DNA of 64,000 bases from Methylobacterium sp. (GTDB taxonomy: Bacteria > Pseudomonadota > Alphaproteobacteria > Rhizobiales > Beijerinckiaceae): assembly GCA_020253445.1 (NCBI GenBank), contig JADCBP010000006.1, forward strand, positions 124,001 through 188,000, in the 5' to 3' direction. Positions 61,709 to 64,000 of the stretch are shown piece by piece. The notes under the pieces are model-generated. The model was not told the origin of the DNA and did no database searches. It was given only the letters and a program-made list of their open reading frames with translations. Within the stretch, counting starts at the first letter, position 1. Each line of letters opens with the position of its first letter. A program made the position numbers and the translations under genes.

Positions 61709-62272
61709 ATGGCGCAGGCTCAACATACAGACGGTCCCGCGGTGGCCGGATCCTCCGGCCTTGTCCTGCCGAGCACCCCATTCTCGCGCAGAGCGGACCG
61801 CGTCATCGCCTGGATGGGCGAAGCAGCGTCGTGGCTCTGGACCATCCTGATGTTGCTGATCGTAGCGCAGGTGATCCTGCGCTACGTCTTCTCGATCGGC
61901 TCGATCAAGATGGAAGAGATGCAATGGCATATCTTTGCCGTCGGGTTCATGTTGGGTCTGGCCTTCACGGAGATCGCGGAGCGGCATGTGCGTATTGACG
62001 TGCTGGCCGAACACTGGCCGCAGCGGCGGCGTCTCTGGGTCGAACTCTTCGGGATCCTGTGTTTCCTGCTGCCGATGTGCGCGATCATCCTGTGGTTCGC
62101 GGTGCCTTTCGTCATCACGTCCTGGCAGCTCAATGAAGTCTCGGCCGCGCCCGACGGGCTGCCGTTCCGATGGCTGCTGAAGTCCTTCATCGTCTCGAGC
62201 TTCGCGCTTCTTGCGCTTGCGGGGCTTTCGCGGCTCAGCCGCGTCCGCGCCGCGCTGCGCCCGGGCCATTGA
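61709..62272 (+). CDS. TRAP transporter small permease DctQ
   Basis: The 187-residue protein has four membrane helices, with the family's EEMQWHIFAVGFMLGLAFTEIAERHVRIDV between helices 2 and 3. It lies 13 bp after dctP and 54 bp before dctM. The ATG at 61709 follows GGTGGGCGGG. Confidence 0.93.
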   Translation: MAQAQHTDGPAVAGSSGLVLPSTPFSRRADRVIAWMGEAASWLWTILMLLIVAQVILRYVFSIGSIKMEEMQWHIFAVGFMLGLAFTEIAERHVRIDVLAEHWPQRRRLWVELFGILCFLLPMCAIILWFAVPFVITSWQLNEVSAAPDGLPFRWLLKSFIVSSFALLALAGLSRLSRVRAALRPGH

Positions 62273-62326
62273 TCGCGCTTTCGCCGTCGAGCGTCTCATT
62301 CATCATCTGTTCGGGGGGGGCGGAAC

Positions 62327-63685
62327 GTGCCCGTTTACGAGATCATCGTCATCGTTTTCCTCGTTGCCTTTATCGGATCGCTTTTCACGGGCTATCCGAT
62401 CGCCTGGCTGCTGGGCGGGCTTTCCCTGCTGGTTGGTGCGGCGGCCCTGGTGCTCAATGCCTTCGGCGTCGACACGTTCCTGCTGACCAGCTGGCCGAAA
62501 TTCGGCGCCATCATCGACCGTATCGATGCGGTGATGTCGAACTGGGTGCTCGTGTCGCTTCCGATGTTCGTTTACATGGGCCTGATGCTCGACCGATCGG
62601 GCGTCGCCGAACTGATGATGACGAATTTCGTCAAGGTCTTCGGTCGACTTCGCGGCGGTCTGGCCATCACAGTCATCCTGATCGGGATCATCCTCGCGGC
62701 TTCGACGGGGATCGTGGGCGCGTCAGTGGTCCTGCTTGCGACGCTGTCGCTGCCGATCATGATGCAGAGCCGCTATTCCAAAGAGCTGTCGGCCGGCGTT
62801 GTCGCCGCTTCCGGTACGCTCGGCATCCTGATCCCGCCATCGATCATGCTCGTCCTGATGGCGGACCAGATCTCGGTCTCGGTCGGCGATCTGTTCATGG
62901 GCGCGCTGATCCCGGGCGTCATGCTGGGCATCATGTACATCATCTACGTTATTCTTGTCGGCATCCTGACGCCGTCAAAGGTTCCCCCGCCGCCCGCCGC
63001 GCCACCCTTGACCGGCAAGGAAATCTGGGCGGCCATCCTTGCAACGGTGCCGACCGGTGGCCTGATCCTTGCGGTACTCGGGGCCATCTTCTTCGGCATC
63101 GCCACGCCCACCGAGGCCTCGGGCATCGGCGCCTTCGGTGCGACGCTGCTCGCGGCTGCCAACCGCAAGCTTGACCTTCAGGTGATCCGACGCGTCGGAA
63201 TTGAGACCACGCTGACGACCTGCTTCATTTTCGGCATCTTTATCGGGGCGACGATCTTCGCCTTCGTGCTGCGCATGCTCGGCGGCGACGAATTGATTGC
63301 TGATGCACTGAAAAGCCTGCCCTTCGGACCGACCGGCATCGTCATCTTCATCCTGTTCGTGGCCTTCGTCGCCGGCTTCTTCCTCGACTGGCTGGAGATC
63401 GTGCTGATCATCCTTCCGCTCGTCGCGCCGGTCATCAAGGCGCTGGGCTTTGACATGGTCTGGTTTCTGGTGGTGCTTGCGGTGATGCTCCAGACCTCCT
63501 TCCTGACGCCGCCGGTCGGCTTCTCGCTCTTCTACCTGAAGGGCGTCGTGCCGAAGGAGATAACAACGCGACATATCTATGTCGGCATTATCCCGTTCGT
63601 GATCATCCAGCTGATCGCCGTGTTGCTGTGTTTCCTGTTCCCCGAGATCATCACCTGGTTGCCGAAAAAAATGTACGGCTCTTGA
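62327..63685 (+). CDS. TRAP transporter large permease DctM
   Basis: The 452-residue protein starts with GTG and has about twelve helices with AGVVAASGTLGILIPPS, ATPTEASGIGAFGA and MLQTSFLTPPVGFSLFYLKG, the DctM hallmarks. It carries the sodium-driven translocation. Last gene of the cassette; no clear terminator is visible before tRNA-Glu. Confidence 0.95.
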   Translation: MPVYEIIVIVFLVAFIGSLFTGYPIAWLLGGLSLLVGAAALVLNAFGVDTFLLTSWPKFGAIIDRIDAVMSNWVLVSLPMFVYMGLMLDRSGVAELMMTNFVKVFGRLRGGLAITVILIGIILAASTGIVGASVVLLATLSLPIMMQSRYSKELSAGVVAASGTLGILIPPSIMLVLMADQISVSVGDLFMGALIPGVMLGIMYIIYVILVGILTPSKVPPPPAAPPLTGKEIWAAILATVPTGGLILAVLGAIFFGIATPTEASGIGAFGATLLAAANRKLDLQVIRRVGIETTLTTCFIFGIFIGATIFAFVLRMLGGDELIADALKSLPFGPTGIVIFILFVAFVAGFFLDWLEIVLIILPLVAPVIKALGFDMVWFLVVLAVMLQTSFLTPPVGFSLFYLKGVVPKEITTRHIYVGIIPFVIIQLIAVLLCFLFPEIITWLPKKMYGS

Positions 63686-63814
63686 GGGGATTCATCAGGC
63701 TGGCCCCGGAGGAGAACAGGGTCTCAGGTCGTCATCGGTCGAAAATCGAGTTTGCTCGACGCCGTGAATGGCCGTTCTTCTTTACCGCGAAAAGTTCGTG
63801 GTTCTGACCGTGAA

Positions 63815-63890
63815 TGGCGCTCCCAAGGGGATTCGAACCCCTGTTACCCACGTGAGAGGCGGGTGTCCTGGGCCTCTAGACGATGGGAGC
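63815..63890 (-). tRNA. tRNA-Glu (anticodon CUC)
   Basis: The 76-nt gene has acceptor GCTCCCA/TGGGAGC, D-arm TCGTCTAGAGGCCCAGGACA, anticodon arm CCGCC-TCTCACG-region with CUC anticodon (reads GAG), T-arm CAGGG-TTCGAAT-CCCCT and encoded CCA (as GCCA). Plus-strand order places the CCA end toward dctM. Confidence 0.95.
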
Positions 63891-63974
63891 ACGAGACGCG
63901 TTGCTATAGGGGCTGGCGCGGGATATCGCAAGGCCTTCGATGCGGGGCCGTCTTGCCGCCGCGATGAGAGCGCC

Positions 63975-64000
63975 ATGGCACGCCGTGAATTCCGTTTCGA
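63975..64000 (+). CDS. Possible start of a gene cut by the window edge
   Basis: An ATG at 63975 opens MARREFRF before the window ends. Eight residues are too few to name a family. A GATGAGAG stretch a few bases upstream could act as ribosome site. Confidence 0.2.

Overview
The window is a piece of an alphaproteobacterial chromosome, most likely from the order Hyphomicrobiales (Rhizobiales). This rests on several signs: the gene order lysC-ptsP-prfA-prmC-DUF4167-clpB; family markers such as DUF4167, DUF1178 and DUF3108 proteins, a CarD/FdxA/S4/SUV3-like helicase group and aerobic CobS/CobT; an NdvA-like glucan exporter; GANTC (CcrM-type) sites; and a short intergenic repeat typical of the order. 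The DNA is GC-rich (roughly 60-65% by eye) and densely coded. I could not place it in a genus.

Layout. 1-12.4 kb: partial TspO, an EamA permease, ClpB, a MOSC protein, DUF4167, translation termination (PrmC, PrfA), PtsP, aspartate kinase and UbiG. 12.5-18.6 kb: a ComF/glutaredoxin/nitrilase/DUF1178 operon, a methyltransferase, an orphan Flp pilin, MutT, ArgJ and a parvulin isomerase. 18.7-29.8 kb: SecA with a clear promoter, an L,D-transpeptidase lipoprotein, AccA, a Xer recombinase, AroK-AroB and an NdvA-like ABC exporter. 29.9-34.1 kb: a MotA/MotB stator pair and a large MscS-type channel.

34.2-36.1 kb is the least ordinary part. A small peptide with nine cysteines in a Cys/Gly-rich tail, with its own ribosome site and terminator, is divergent from an AT-richer gene for a WH...HH (glycine-rich-domain-like) protein. 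That gene is followed at once by a membrane protein resembling the permease half of a type I secretion ABC transporter but lacking the ATPase. The three may form an undescribed peptide maturation or export module.

36.1-41.2 kb: a complete ugpBAEC glycerol-3-phosphate importer with a creatininase-family gene inserted, driven by a promoter with four 11-bp-spaced PhoB half-sites. 41.3-44.8 kb: tRNA-Arg(CCU) with a duplicated 3' end nearby, an SNase-like secreted protein, an M48 lipoprotein protease and RpoH. 44.9-52 kb: CarD, FdxA, an S4 protein, the SUV3-like helicase (with 12 GANTC sites in 195 bp upstream), a DUF3108 protein and RpmB. 52-57.3 kb: tandem intergenic repeats, a phytase-like protein, CobT, a GNAT, CobS and a J-domain protein. 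57.9-63.7 kb: a catabolic cassette (GMC oxidoreductase, LysR regulator, TRAP transporter DctPQM) ending beside tRNA-Glu(CUC).

Most genes are housekeeping. The parts worth following up are the 34-36 kb module, the GANTC cluster, the tRNA-Arg duplication and the Pho-controlled ugp operon with its extra hydrolase.
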